From the NCBI GenBank assembly GCA_022578965.1, contig MU400509.1, positions 620,001-684,000 on the forward strand: a DNA stretch of 64,000 bases. The letters are read 5' to 3'. Made by a program: the position numbers and the translations under genes. Position 1 is the first letter of the stretch; each line of letters starts with the position of its first letter. Shown here one piece after another: positions 23,257 through 35,011 of this stretch. The stretch comes from Xylaria sp. FL1777 (Eukaryota; Ascomycota; Sordariomycetes; Xylariales; Xylariaceae). The notes under the pieces are model-generated. The model did not search any database. It saw only the letters and a list, made by a program, of their open reading frames with translations, and was not told the origin of the DNA.

Positions 23257-24598
23257 GGTTGGAAGACTATAGTTTACTGGTGACAGCTAGGTCGCTGGGT
23301 CAGTGTGATTATGTTGGTCAAACGTTGAATGCGTAGGTCTGTGTTGATGATGGTAGGATTCTAATCCACGACAGAGGTGAAGTTCAGTTTTATATCTTGT
23401 TCCGATTGCGATTTTACAAAGTAAACCTGGTGAGCAGCTGACGGAGTTCACAGAGAGTTGTGTACGAATATTTCATGATGATCTCCGACGTCAATGCGAT
23501 ACTCCGGTCGAGATCAAACAGATTTCTCATATACGTCCTGGCGAAATATCAGACTGTCCCTTAACGCCGAGGATTTAAATTACATATCACAGCTTCAACA
23601 ATTTTAGCTTCCGAACTTGACTATTCGTTCAGTAAATACGCGAGAATTGATATTCATTTCAGTTAATACGTTAGGTTAATAGGAGCATTTCAAAGGGGAA
23701 GAGAAGAACAATACCGTGGAGTCACCTGTCTAGTTGTCAGGCGCAACTAAGACACCTATGGCAGTAGTTCGTAGATAGCTAGTCTCATTAAATTGACATA
23801 CGAATTGAACGAGTGAAGCTGGATCTTCTAGTGTGGATTCTATGTAAAGGTTTCCTGCATCAAAGCCGAGCTATTCTTCACTCCTAAATTGGCATGGCGC
23901 AAAATACTCGGAGAAGATGAAGGGAGTCAACATGACTCCCAACCTAGGTCTAGCTTAACGTCCTACCCTTGATTCACACAGATGACCGAATGCGGCACCA
24001 TACATGCCTGTCAATGAGCTACTCCGTAACTCCTGGTTTGGGAGCAAGCTGCTATCATGTGCCCAAGGGAAGAGATGTTGTATTAGGGAAATTGGCAATG
24101 ACCAATCAGTCACCTGTCTGAGCGATGACAAATATGAAGGCTCAGTTAGGTAGACCTTAAAGTCCGAAAAACAGTGCTCTCTACAGAAGGCGCAAATTAG
24201 GCGAACGAGATTAGAGAGGCTATTTGTTCATCTCATTTTTTGAGCTGTTTGCAGTTTGAACGCACTTACCATGGGATGCTATACTATTGAATGACCGGAT
24301 ACTCTTGTGTGGGCTTATTGAGCAGCCGAACATATATCTCACAAACAACGACCAAATAGTACCCTCTCCGACTAGTCATGAGAGGATAGCTATTGATACT
24401 AACAATGCCCGCCGGTTCAAAATCATAGAATAAGAGGCTCTGATTTGTTTATTACCGTTAGCAAGTCAGTATGACCACTGACTATTATGCGACGTCTAGG
24501 AGCGAAACTTGCAAGCCTTATGATAGAAAGAAAGTCTATGATTATCTTCCCTCTAGCTAAACGCGCATAACAATGCGAAAAATACCCTTCATGATATC
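23257..24598. other. Intergenic upstream of the HSP31 gene
   Basis: No gene is supported over 1.3 kb. The only distinct structure is a perfect 8-bp hairpin at 23922-23940. The rest is A/T-leaning intergenic sequence. Confidence 0.55.
23922..23940. promoter_or_regulatory. Inverted TGACTC pair (Gcn4/Cpc1-like)
   Basis: GGGAGTCA-ACA-TGACTCCC, a perfect 8-bp inverted repeat with a 3-nt spacer. TGACTC is the core of the site bound by Gcn4/Cpc1 bZIP regulators. It lies 666 bp upstream of the HSP31 start and 660 bp past the ArgJ stop, so the target is unclear. Confidence 0.35.
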
Positions 24599-25930
24599 CT
24601 ACGTTCGATAGTCACCATTTATAGTAACATATTCATGGCTTAGATCACACGTCCAATGTACAGCTTCCTGTGAGCCAGTCCCCAAGCTGATAACGACCTC
24701 GATGTTGTCGTGCTCCAATATGGCCGCAGCGCGCGCCTCGTCGACTACCTCAGGCTTGCCATCTACTAGTAGCTTCAGTTCCTCGCTCCCGTCGCTGGGG
24801 ATGAGTGAGACGTTTGTGGTGTCCGGGTTTAGATCGGGCGCATCGTCAACCTGCGTCTGTCCGGGGCGCACGAACGCCGAACCAGCGGAGGCCACGATGC
24901 GGCCCCAGTTCGCGTCTTTGCCGTACATCGCAGTCTTGAAAAGCGAGGATTGGGCAACGGTCGCCGCGATTTGGCGAGCGCCGGCTTCACTGAGCGCATC
25001 CGTGACGCGAATGGTGATGAACTTGGTGGCTCCCTCGCCGTCCTCGACTATGAGTTTCGCTAGGTCAGTGGCGAGATCGGTGAGCACGGTCTGGAAAGCT
25101 TGAAAGTCATCCTTGTGCTCCGTCGTCACTACCGAGCCGCCTGCGGCACCATTGGCGAGCACAGCGACTGTGTCGTTCGTGGACATGTCGTTGTCGATGC
25201 TGATGCTGTTGAACGACTTGTCCGTCGCAGCTCGGAGAGCCGCCTGTAATGCCGGGGTAGCGATTGGGGCATCCGTGGCGATGACGCCGAGTAACGTGGC
25301 CATGTTGGGACATATCATGCCAGCGCCCTTGGTCATACCAGCAATCCGGTATTCGATAGAGGGAGACGAAGGAAGGGTGAAGACGCGAGATTTTAACTTG
25401 GGGAACGTATCAGTAGTGCAGATCGCCGTTGCACAGTCCAACCAATGTGTATCTGAATCACCAATTGCGGCGTATGCAGCTGGCAAACCGTCCAGGATTT
25501 TGTCAATGGGCAATCTCTGTCCTATGACTCCGGTGCTCATGACCAAGGTTGAGTTCTCAACACCCAATTGCGAGGCGGCTGCCGTAGACATGGCCGCGGC
25601 ATCCTGTAGACCACCGGGTCCCGTCACGGCATTGGCATTGCCAGAGTTGATGATGACACCGTGAATTTTGGAGCTATGCGACTCGAGGAGTCTGCGGTTG
25701 AAGGTGATGGGCGCAGCCTGAAATTTTGTTTTGGTGACAACAGCGGCTGCCGAGCATGGCTTTTGCGATGTGATGAAGGCAAGATCCAGCTTGGAAGTGT
25801 TGCTGGGTTTCACACCGACAATTGTGCCCGACACCTGGAAACCCTTCGGGTACTTGAACCCATTGGTTGACCGTTTCGTCGCCTTGGCCAAGTCCTTCTT
25901 CCAAGAACTCTTGAAGAGTTTTGACAGCAT
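24599..25930 (-). CDS. ARG7: Arginine biosynthesis bifunctional protein ArgJ, mitochondrial
   Basis: ArgJ (yeast Arg7/Ecm42) transfers acetyl from N-acetylornithine to glutamate, with an N-acetylglutamate synthase activity in many members, in the mitochondrial matrix. One exon, 443 residues. The first ATG gives [20 protein letters not shown], a basic amphipathic presequence fit for mitochondrial import; the frame is open upstream but only with non-ATG codons. Family motifs: [22 protein letters not shown], and the self-cleavage site [15 protein letters not shown], where the chain should break before Thr212 to give alpha and beta subunits. [14 protein letters not shown] and [17 protein letters not shown] are in the beta part, and the end [12 protein letters not shown] is typical. 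Intact. Confidence 0.96.
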   Translation of the reverse strand: MLSKLFKSSWKKDLAKATKRSTNGFKYPKGFQVSGTIVGVKPSNTSKLDLAFITSQKPCSAAAVVTKTKFQAAPITFNRRLLESHSSKIHGVIINSGNANAVTGPGGLQDAAAMSTAAASQLGVENSTLVMSTGVIGQRLPIDKILDGLPAAYAAIGDSDTHWLDCATAICTTDTFPKLKSRVFTLPSSPSIEYRIAGMTKGAGMICPNMATLLGVIATDAPIATPALQAALRAATDKSFNSISIDNDMSTNDTVAVLANGAAGGSVVTTEHKDDFQAFQTVLTDLATDLAKLIVEDGEGATKFITIRVTDALSEAGARQIAATVAQSSLFKTAMYGKDANWGRIVASAGSAFVRPGQTQVDDAPDLNPDTTNVSLIPSDGSEELKLLVDGKPEVVDEARAAAILEHDNIEVVISLGTGSQEAVHWTCDLSHEYVTINGDYRT

Positions 25931-26947
25931 GCTTGAGCTTTTTAACACGACCTCAGATCCTGCCAAGCGATCGAGGAGATTTGTGTGATTGCAGCTGTGG
26001 AATAACAGTAACCGGATAAAACAAAGATCAACGGATCAAGGTTCGCTGCCAAACCAACCAGGCTCAGTTCACCAACCCCAAGCGGAAACGGTCCGTTTAA
26101 GGGCGTAATAAGCACAGACCAGTTGGAGCGATGGGATCTCGCTGGCGCTTCTCCAAGATTGCGCAGATATTAAAGAAAAACCGATTGGTTTGGTGTAGAT
26201 GGTTCAAAGAAAAAGAGTGGAATCTCGTGATTGGAGGCCCGGGACTCTTGCTTAAACTGGTCGTCGTGTAAGAATTTTGGAGGTTGCAAGCTTGATATCG
26301 GAGGCACCTAAGATATAGTCGTTACCTATCTAACGTGTAAATGATTGGGAAATTCTATGCTACATGTGTAGGCTTAAAAGGTGTACAATCCTTTAATTAA
26401 TAGTAAATTCGCCTTGCTGGATTCTATAAAGTCAAGGCTCCCAAGATTTGATAAGTGACAGTCACATCTAACTACTTACTTACCGTATTCTACTTAGGTA
26501 GGTGGCGATATCGGAGGGATGAAGTTGAGATACTAACATTGTCGCATTACTATCCAGCCTTAGCTTTACTTACAAAAATGAGCCAAAAAGCAACCGAAAA
26601 AAATATTTGGTTGCATAGAGAAATATCGCTCTTTAGTGGTCAACATCGATGTAGCTACGTAGAATTCTAGGGTTCAAAACTTCCAACGTCATCCCCCAAC
26701 TTGCTTCTTGAGCTTGAAAATCAACGTACCTAAGGTCCACTGTACTGTGACTCTACAGGTAGGTACTTACCTGTTACAGTGCAATGCGGGCGGGGAGGTT
26801 TATTCCAACAGGGGCTAGTGCGTTAAAGACGCGCTTCAGCCCACTCAAGACGCGTAAAGTGATTTTTCTCAAATGAGAAGCTTCAACTAACGAGAACCTG
26901 AACTTGAAGCTCCAATCCCCAAATTACAGCACACCACCACACCCGAG
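25931..26947. other. Bidirectional promoter region (ArgJ / RFC subunit)
   Basis: The two genes diverge from this 1-kb region. The RFC side holds ACGCGC at 26829-26834 and ACGCGT at 26850-26855. Several TAGGTA motifs lie at 26490-26770. No gene is supported inside. Confidence 0.55.
26850..26855. promoter_or_regulatory. MCB box (ACGCGT) upstream of the RFC gene
   Basis: ACGCGT 93 nt before the RFC start codon, with a near-match ACGCGC at 26829. This is the site recognised by the MBF G1/S factor in yeasts. The hexamer occurs elsewhere in the window, including inside genes, so its position is what supports it. Confidence 0.45.
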
Positions 26948-28205
26948 ATGCCAGCAGTAAAAGCAGTAGAAGAGAAAGGCGAGTCGTCGACGGCTGCCGC
27001 CAAAAAGGCACTGACCGCTGCGACGAGTAATTCAACTACTTACGAGCTTCCCTGGTAAGCTAGCTCTTCCCCAGCTGCGCGTTGTGTTTGTCTTGTTGCC
27101 TGTTCTATCGAATTTTTTGACGCTGAAGTTGTCGGTACTAGGGTCGAGAAATACCGACCAGTCTTCCTCGACGATGTCGTCGGCAACACAGAGACGATTG
27201 AGCGACTGAAGATTATAGCGAAAGATGGCAACATGCCGCACGTCATCATCTCTGGCATGCCGGGTATCGGCAAGACCACGAGTGTATTGTGCTTGGCTCG
27301 ACAATTGCTGGGAGACGCATACAAGGAGGCCGTGTTAGAGTTGAACGCCAGTGATGAACGCGGTAAGAGACTCTACAGCACAACCTTGCTTCTCTGTTCA
27401 ATACTGTTCGATGTCCTGGGTAACTTAGGTCGACTAACCTTTGCGTGGGGCAACAGGTATCGATGTCGTGCGCAACAGAATCAAGGGCTTCGCGCAAAAG
27501 AAAGTCACCCTTCCGCCGGGCCGCCATAAGCTAGTCATCCTCGACGAAGCCGACAGCATGACATCCGGTGCGCAGCAAGCGCTTCGCCGTACCATGGAGA
27601 TTTACTCAAACACGACCCGCTTCGCTTTCGCCTGTAACCAGTCGAACAAGATCATCGAACCGCTACAGTCACGATGCGCCATCCTACGATACGGACGTCT
27701 CACGGACGCACAGGTGGTTAAGCGACTGTTGCAGATCATCGAGGCCGAGAAAGTCGAATATAACGATGAGGGAATGGCCGCTTTGGTGTTCAGTGCAGAG
27801 GGTGATATGCGGCAGGCTATCAACAACCTGCAGAGTACGTCTGCTGGCTTCGGATTTGTGAGCGGCGATAATGTATTCAAGGTCGTCGACTCGCCGCATC
27901 CGATCAAGGTGCAGGCGATGTTGAAGGCGTGTCACGAGGGTAATATCGAGAGCGCGCTCGATACCTTGAAAGACCTTTGGGACCTGGGATACTCGTGCCA
28001 CGACATCATTAGCACGATGTTTAAGGTCACTAAGACCATCCCTACGCTTAGCGAACATTCTAAGCTCGAATTTATCCGTGAGATAGGCTTCACACATATG
28101 AAGATCCTGGAGGGTGTGCAGACCTTACTTCAGCTCAGTGGGTGCGTGGCACGTTTATGCAAGATCAATATGGATCCCAAGAAGTTCGAGACCAAATTGA
28201 AATAA
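26948..28205 (+). CDS. RFC4: Replication factor C small subunit (yeast Rfc4 / human RFC2 type)
   Basis: AAA+ ATPase subunit of the clamp loader that places PCNA on DNA, and of the Rad24, Ctf18 and Elg1 variants. Exons 26948-27054, 27142-27362 and 27457-28205 give 358 residues. In order: a short Ala/Lys/Ser-rich N-terminus, [31 protein letters not shown] (Walker A at about 74-82), [26 protein letters not shown] (Walker B), the arginine finger [26 protein letters not shown], and a C-terminal helical collar. The sequence matches the Rfc4/RFC2 branch better than Rfc2, Rfc3 or Rfc5 ([14 protein letters not shown]). Intact; nuclear. Confidence 0.96.
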
Positions 28206-28418
28206 TCAGTCGAGTCATGCTACGGCAGGAAAATGAAACGGTGAGGAGGTTAAAAAGATGATTTGCATAGCATGGCGTTCGCGACATATAAGGGGGGGGA
28301 TCTCAGATGGGATTCTGGGCATGATTTCACATAGCTGAATATTTACACGCATCGACTTGCTTTTTGTACAAGGTTATGGACAGTGAGGTTATTGGAAACC
28401 AGAATCGGTACTGCAGCT

Positions 28419-29000
28419 TCATTTCTTTGAGGCTGATGTTCCCGTAGTATGTAACTCATCATCATCATCATCCGCAAGATCTCTCCACATAGCCTGGTTA
28501 CGAGCCATCATGCGTTGTACTCGGATTTCCTGCTCGAAGCGGCGCATGCTCGAGTCCGCCTCAATCATACCACCCAGTATCATGCCGGACATCTGGAGGT
28601 ATCTATATGGCATGGTCAGTCCAGCGCCTAGCATTGAAATACCTATATCAGTCGGAAAGCAGCTGTCTTGGTTCGAGATCGTAGCTACGCGAGGAACCAA
28701 TTGGATCATGCTTATGCTACAGAGGCCATTCAAGCAATTGACTCTAGATAGATAAAGCCTTGGGGGGAAGGGAGGAGAAGGGGTTAGAGAGAAACGAAGA
28801 AGAAAAAGAGCCGATAAGAAGGGGTATACATACACCTTGAACTGAACCGTCAACCCGCGATATATCGGTGAGGTCGCGTAGCCCAGCCCGCCCAGGAAGG
28901 CCGCGGCGGCACCCCATTTCAGCGCCCCCCACCCGGCGCCGCGGACGGCCTCCATCTGCGCCCGCTTTGCCTCCTCGTTGTCTAGGGGGCTGCGCGGCAT
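28419..29000 (-). CDS. Small conserved membrane protein, function unknown
   Basis: Exons 29000-28834 and 28602-28419 give 116 residues. An N-terminal helix (NEEAKRAQMEAV) is followed by one or two hydrophobic segments (WGALKWGAAAAFLGGLGYA) and a motif-like region VYLQMSGMILGGMIEADSSM, then a charged helix (RRFEQEIRVQRMMARNQAMW) and an acidic Asp-rich stretch coded by a GAT repeat. The size and helical hairpin are reminiscent of small mitochondrial inner-membrane proteins, but I do not recognise a named family. The 231-nt intron is set by the frame continuing as VYLQMSGM. It is convergent with the RFC gene, with 213 bp between stop codons. Confidence 0.72.
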   Translation of the reverse strand: MPRSPLDNEEAKRAQMEAVRGAGWGALKWGAAAAFLGGLGYATSPIYRGLTVQFKVYVYPFLSALFLLRFSLTPSPPFPPRLYLSRVNCLNGLCSISMIQLVPRVATISNQDSCFPTDIGISMLGAGLTMPYRYLQMSGMILGGMIEADSSMRRFEQEIRVQRMMARNQAMWRDLADDDDDELHTTGTSASKK

Positions 29001-29705
29001 CGTGTCGGCTCGCCCGGCATCGATCTGGGTTAGCGGAGATGCGAGAAGCTGACCAGGGTTTTGCCGGGAACCAGTGATGGGGCGTTTTGATTAGTTGTGC
29101 ATGTGAGTAATTGAAGATGAGGATGGGGATTCACATATGTCGTGTTAAATTGCCTCGACTAGGTAGTTGAGGACGTGGGCGGATTAGGTGGATAGATGTT
29201 GAGCTTTGTCGTAGAATGAATGTCTTGAGAGGGATGATGAGCAACCTACGTATGTATCCATCTCGCCGGGTGCTTGTTTAGTGGGGCTGAATGAAACAAT
29301 GCGTTAGTGGTTTGGTGCATTGGTTATTCGGCGATCTTTAAACATATCTTCTTTCCTCTTGTCGCTATCTAGCCAATTGAGATAAATCCTGCGGATAGTT
29401 GGACTGAGCAACTAATAATTTACATTCACAGTGAATTATTCGCTTTTTGGTTGGGATGAGGAATCCATCTCAGCCCATGTTTGCGGCCAAGCCGTAGTAG
29501 GTATTAATAATCTAGCGAAGAACAATTACAACCCCCAGGGACGCCACACCATCCCCGAATTAACGAGCTTGCGTCTTAAACTCGTCTCTTCTACACGTAG
29601 AGAGATCCTCCTTGCATATCCTCACCATTAAAAAGGAGCTCGGCACAGCTTAGCGTCCCTGACACGGCAGCCCGTCCACATCGCACTGTCCGTGCCGCGC
29701 CAGCC
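29001..29705. other. Intergenic
   Basis: Upstream region of the small membrane protein gene and downstream region of the small secreted protein gene. An open frame at 29431-29631 shows no coding character. Nothing else is supported. Confidence 0.5.
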
Positions 29706-29990
29706 TCAGATAACCACCAGACAAGCCGCACAGGGATTTTCGAGGTCTACGGGGAAGAAGGCTGGCGTGTTGCGTGTGGAATCAGTGTACAGGCACCAGG
29801 TGCGAGCATTGAGGCAGATCAAGTGGCCGTTCGTCTTAGCGGCGCAATTTGCCGGCGTCGTCGGACACGGTGTAGCGGGTGATGATGCAGTGGTAGTAGG
29901 AGCCTCGGTGGAGGTAGTGTCTTGCCGTGGGAGCATGGCTGCGAAGACCCCCGTGGCTGGCAGCAAGGCGAATATAAGCTGAGCTCTCAT
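29706..29990 (-). CDS. Small secreted cysteine-rich protein
   Basis: A 94-residue product starting at the ATG at 29990: a signal peptide (MRAQLIFALLPATGVFAAML), a Thr/Ser/Pro-rich spacer, then six Cys in about 50 residues (CPTTPANC, ICLNARTWC, NPCAAC). Even Cys number and small size fit a disulfide-bonded extracellular peptide; such proteins are often effector candidates in plant-associated fungi. A longer frame upstream has a non-secretory N-terminus and is not preferred. A late intron altering the last few residues cannot be excluded. No family recognised. Confidence 0.6.
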   Translation of the reverse strand: MRAQLIFALLPATGVFAAMLPRQDTTSTEAPTTTASSPATPCPTTPANCAAKTNGHLICLNARTWCLYTDSTRNTPAFFPVDLENPCAACLVVI

Positions 29991-31425
29991 GTTGAGTTCG
30001 TGCAGGGTATGATGTATTATGAGATGTGCCGATCTTGGGTGAAGATTGGTTATGGATGAGTAGACGGCAGTAGGGTTTAGATAACGTATGATGATGGCAG
30101 CCAGATGCTCTCTACCGAGGAGCAAGCGAGGAGACCTTTATAGAAGTCAAAGCGTGCATCCTTGGAGGATATTGGTTTGACACGTCTTACATCCCACATT
30201 TGTTCCACCAAGTACTCTGAAGGACTATAGCGAGCGTCACGGCGTCCGATGCGACCAGGGATCTAAGAAAGGGGGGTAGCTTAGCATTGTGTACGTACGA
30301 CCCAGGCTATTGGGTCGCCATACAGACGGGAAGCGAAAATACGAAATGCCTCTGTCGTACTGGAGAGCAGAGAGGGAATTATCGTGATTACACATCAAAC
30401 TTCTTACATGGTGGGCTCAGGTTCTCGAGGTTCTCGTACCACACTACGCGAGCCAGAGGCCAGCTGATGTTCTTGTATAGGGGTGTGTGTATTTAATCAG
30501 TCGACGACGGTCGAGATCCAATATCGGTATGTATGAGCGGCTGGTTCTTATGCAAGGAAGCCATAGGCTACGGTCTAGATAATGTTGACATGCATATATT
30601 AACTGCACGTCCTGGGATTGTGCCCGACGGCTGTGGTAAGCGTTTGTATTCATTCCGATAATTCGGTTGTCATGAACGTTTGAAGGAACATGACGCATTG
30701 ATAATACGAATTTGAAGTACCGCAGACGTCGGCTCTATGACAGTTTCATAACACCGACGGAGTGACATCAATTGCTATTTAAAGTCTTTTTTCATATGTT
30801 GATGGTTCCGCAGCGTACGTTGCTGTAAGAAGTCCTGGCTGCAGGGACCAGCTACCAGATAGATAACGGTTCCATTGAATGTCGATTTCGTTACTATTGG
30901 CGGCCTATAAGCAAGGATTATGCTCGTTACACTCGTGTCTAGAACCAGACAGAAGATGTCATTGCAGCGGCCAAATCTCTATCACCCATCAAATTTCAGC
31001 CGCAAACATCCTCCTTGTAACCATGCCCGTATTCCAGCCCATTGCCGTTCTTCTTTAATTTCTCAACGTAGGCATACAGACTTACCTAGCTACCTAGTTG
31101 GAAAGGAAACTTTCGCAGGCGGAACGGGACGATTCTCATGTACAGGGTGTAAGCGAGGGACACGACAGAGACCCTTCCTGTACGTCACAAACCGGAGCAT
31201 TGTCCGGGCTTTGTACCCCTATAATTCTCGATTAGAATTGATCCTCAGACGGATTGGGGTTTAGTAGGAGGCGTCATAACTCTTTTTTGATGACCGCTCG
31301 ATAGACAACGGTGGGCCTAGATATTCAAACAAGGAACTAAGAAACGAAGTTCTATAAATTTCACACACTTAGTATCTGGGAACGAATATGTTTAAGATGT
31401 GTTGACTAAATTAAATCCAGGTGAA
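29991..31425. other. Intergenic
   Basis: No gene is supported. Open frames at 30287-30496, 30444-30698 and 30920-31264 are short, overlap on opposite strands and have no motifs. Promoters of the flanking divergent genes lie at the ends. Confidence 0.5.
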
Positions 31426-32747
31426 ATGGTTAAATCGCGACTACTGGGACCAGGTGTGTTTACACGGGTGAATACTCCAGCGGTTCTTCGACGTCATCAC
31501 CCCTCACTCTCAGCGTACACATATTCCAACAACTACACAGCATTCAGGGCATTTTCAACCTCGTATACCAGATTTTATATAAGACGAAAGGAGCTAAGTA
31601 AACTGGTTGCGAGTGTTGCATCTCCAGAAAACAAGCTATTCCACACAATGTCAGGCAATGCGGGCAGACCTGAAGTTGGCCAGGAGACTGGGCACCTAGA
31701 GGATATGCCTTCGAAACGGGATAACGACGATTGGAAGAACCGTCCGCCATATCGCACGACGGACACAAATAAAAAGTTCCACAAGAGACACACGGCACAC
31801 TGCCACTGCGGTAGAGTGAAGTATTGGCTAAGCCGGGAGAAGCCGTTGGCAGCTAAGTTCTGCCACTGCATTAACTGCCAGGCACTAGTAAGCAACTCTC
31901 GAAGTCATTTTGTTCTTGTTTCGGCAACAGAATTTGGAGGTTCCCCTTTTAGGTGAATATCATGCGCTAGAAGCTACCCGCATTCCTAAACATTTGCAGA
32001 GCGCACTTAAGATGGTATCGCTAACCTAGAGTATTGTAGCATGGTATAGGTTCCTCACGTTTGACTGTGTAGACAAGCAGATGACGTTAATTAATGTGAC
32101 GTTTACAGGGGCACCATTTCAATGGGCTGCTATATTCCGTAAGGAAGACTTGCACTTTGAGAATGGGGCCGAGGGTCTCGCGTTCTACCACTCACCAACC
32201 AAGGGCACACATTATCAACTACCTATCAAAGTGAGCTGCGCATACTGCCATTCACCTATTATGGATGAAGGGCGGAACAGTAGGTGATTTTTGCACTCAT
32301 CGTCTTCTTTTGGTGATTTCTAGAGCACAAAAGCTTCCTTTCGAATGACATCGTATCCTCAAAGCCTCCCGCACTTCTAAACCGTCCGAAAGCACGCTTC
32401 AAACCCACGACAGCTAACTTCGAATGCTGTAGTGGTTCTCATGTTTCCGGGGATCATTAAGTTCAATACTGCCGAGGACAAGAAGGCTTTCGATCCTCAG
32501 TGAGTTATCCCCTACCGACGCACTGGATACTTGACACCCACGGCAGCAACCATACACTCAAATGGACAAGTCTAACTGATCCTGCCGCTTTAGGTGTCAC
32601 ATATTCTATAGCCAACGCGTAGTTGACTTACCCGATGGGAAGCCAAAGTGGGTAGGGTTGGATAATAAAAGCGAACTTATGAAGGACGTGCAGCCGCATG
32701 AGGCTGAGACAGTCGTGGGTGAGCGCAAGATAGAAACCACCGAATAG
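31426..32747 (+). CDS. GFA / CENP-V family zinc protein with N-terminal extension
   Basis: Members of this family bind zinc through paired Cys motifs; the bacterial founder was named for a glutathione-formaldehyde reaction. Exons 31426-31887, 32081-32279, 32433-32499 and 32594-32747 give 293 residues. Zinc motifs: HCHCGRVKYWL, FCHCINCQAL and SCAYCHSPIMDEGRN, followed by NMVLMFPGIIKF. The GAPFQWAAIF core is typical. The first 80 residues are basic and Ser/Tyr-rich (FRAFSTSYTRFYIRR), possibly a mitochondrial presequence. The first intron junction is the weak point: the acceptor before ATGACG keeps the frame but inserts about nine residues before GAPFQW. The gene ends 110 bp from the convergent ORC2 gene. 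Substrate unknown. Confidence 0.82.
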
Positions 32748-32857
32748 AACTTCGATGAAATATCCATTGTTGATTGCGTCCATGAGCCCCCTGCTTGTTG
32801 CTGATATAGACCCAAATAGGTCGTGCTCGTATATGAATGAAATACGGGCACTTTTAA

Positions 32858-34631
32858 TCATACAATATCCTCAAGTATTCCTTCGAGCTCCTCTCTTCGA
32901 AAGGGCACACTAAGTAATTCAGTGCCTAGTATATCCTTACGACTCGTTATCATTTGGTGGTCGTGGAATCTAAGTTACCAGTTAGCTGAAGTGTCAAGGT
33001 TGCGGAGATGAGAGAGCGCACTCTTTTAGTAGGGTTCGGAACGCCATTTCCGAACTACATATGAATTCCTCAACTGCCTTGTTGTATATCATCCTATACT
33101 CAACTCCAGGGTTTTCACTTGACGAATCGGCCTCGTCATCCATAGCGACGAGTACTTCACCAACAAGAAGGCGGTACAGGTTCCTCGCGTTCTCGGTTAA
33201 ACTGCGCAGGACATACGTCACACCTTCTTTTCCACCCACACGCCTAGCCTTCCTTCCAAGGAGTTCATGGACATCATCTACCACTTCTAATTCGGTCGTG
33301 AAGGGGGAAAATGTCGTGCAATCATGGAATACGAAGCTGAATGAAGACCGCAGGCTGCTATCCCATAGTAATGTGAAATCGGGTGTGTCAGCTGAACAGA
33401 TGAACTGGACTTTGGGGTGTGCAGCCAGCTGGGCTAATATCGGTTGAAAACCTGGACGTCGAAGAGGGGCAGCATCGATGGAATTCAAGACGATGGTGAT
33501 GGTGATATCATGGGCAGACAAGAGACTTTTCAGATTTTCCATCATGACAGATGGTCCTCCGGCGGCGAGTTTGTGTTTTGGGTCGATAGCCCCGGCAATT
33601 ACGGATAGAATATCGCGCAGAGAACTCATGTTTGCACGCACATAGCCGTTGACAATTACAATGCGATGGTTGCCGTGATCCGAAATCGTGTCGTATGCGT
33701 GCTTCGCGAATTTGTGTAGCAACGCTCGCTTCGAACCATATCCATACAGGCAGACGCTGAAGCCGTGTGAAAGCTCGAAGACCCATTGTGGGAAGGATTG
33801 GATGTGGATGGAGCTAAGAAACTCAATATCTTTCTCATGAGGCTCCTGGTATTCGCGTAGAAGAGAGAAATATTCTTCATGGGTAAGCAATTTGAGAGAG
33901 GCGAGAGTATTGTTCGATGTTTTCGCTGCGCCAGGTCGATTCTGCGCAAAGTAGAGCTCGTATGGAGGCAGATCTCGGGGTGGAGTCGGTGATTTCTTGC
34001 GTGTTCGCGCCCCTTTCTTCGCTTTTGTGCGGCCGCGAGGCTTTCTGGACGGCGTTGCGGGTTCGTCTGGTATTTCTTCCGAGTCTTCGTCGCCATTCTG
34101 CCCATCTACAGCACCTTCTCCTTCCTCGTCGTCTTCACTTGATTCATATATTTCTCGAGCGATGTCTTCATCCACCTCTTCATCGCTGGAGACGCCAGCT
34201 ATAACCTTCTCGATTAGGGCTCGGGCGCTTTTCTTCCTCGCGGACCGATCATTGCGCTGCCGACGCGGTGTTTCCCCATTGACGACACCCCTAGTCCTAG
34301 AGGGCGTCACGACAGCAGTTCCCTTGCTCTTACGGCCCCGCGGCGTGGATACTTCTTTATTTCCACGGGGAGTGCCCGTTGTCGACGGCCTGCCTCGCTT
34401 CCTTGGTGTTTCCTGTTCTGTTGGCCGTGCTTGTGTCTCGCCGTCCGAAGGAAAGTCATATTCCGAGCGGGAGTCATTAACACCCGTGCTGGCATCAGGC
34501 CGGCTACCTCGTCGTTTCGAGGGGGTGCTCTCTTCTGTTTCGTCGACTTCTCGTACTCGTTTTCGAGAGCGGCTCCTTAGAGATGTTGTTGTTTCAGCAA
34601 TATTCTGCTGTTGTCGCTTCGTACGTACCAT
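32858..34631 (-). CDS. ORC2: Origin recognition complex subunit 2
   Basis: ORC marks replication origins and loads the MCM helicase with Cdc6 and Cdt1. Exons 34631-33022 and 32969-32858 give 573 residues. The first 220 or so residues are disordered, basic and phosphorylation-prone, with acidic runs (SSDEEVDED, SSEDDEEGEG) and AT-hook-like RGRP or RGRK motifs. The conserved ORC2 domain follows: WVFELSHGFSVCLYGYGSKR, RIVIVNGY, DITIVLNSIDAAPLR and FICSADTPDFTLLWD, then a winged-helix end. The terminal exon supplies EFHDHQMITSRKD, which the family requires. Intact, nuclear. Divergent from GEP4 across 380 bp that contain an ACGCGT box 150 nt before the ORC2 start. Confidence 0.94.
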
Positions 34632-35011
34632 TGTATGCTACGGAGACAGGTTCGTGTGTCGCATGGCAGAAATCAAAAGAGAGACAAAGTCTTGGGAAAG
34701 TATTGTAAGGTGCTAAATACAGTGCATCGGCAAAACACCAGAAAAGTTCGATTGATGCCACAGCATTGGGTCTCTAATGAACGCGTTCAATGGCGCGACG
34801 TGGGCATAGCTAAGGTAGGTGCCTAGCTATACTAGTCGTAGTTCACTTAAGCACTAATGTAGCCCCTGCTACCCCTGTCAAGAACCCTGTAAAAGTACCT
34901 AGGTACGCCTAGACTTTTTCAAGCTTCACGACTCGCTCAACCTCTTACATACTCTCAAGAAGGCTGTCGAGTAGCCGTGAGATAAGTTCATTAGTACAGC
35001 GATTTGGTGCA
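34632..35011. other. Bidirectional promoter ORC2 / GEP4
   Basis: A 380-bp divergent promoter. It holds the palindrome GAACGCGTTC at 34779-34788 with a central ACGCGT, and a TACCTAGGTA palindrome near 34897-34906. No gene inside. Confidence 0.6.
34781..34786. promoter_or_regulatory. MCB box (ACGCGT) upstream of ORC2
   Basis: ACGCGT inside the 10-bp palindrome GAACGCGTTC, 150 nt upstream of the ORC2 start. MCB boxes drive G1/S genes such as replication factors in yeasts; a matching box precedes the RFC gene in this window. Confidence 0.45.

Noticed and set aside
25931..25966. Upstream extension of the ArgJ frame
   Set aside because: It begins with TTG; the ATG at 25930 opens a proper mitochondrial presequence.
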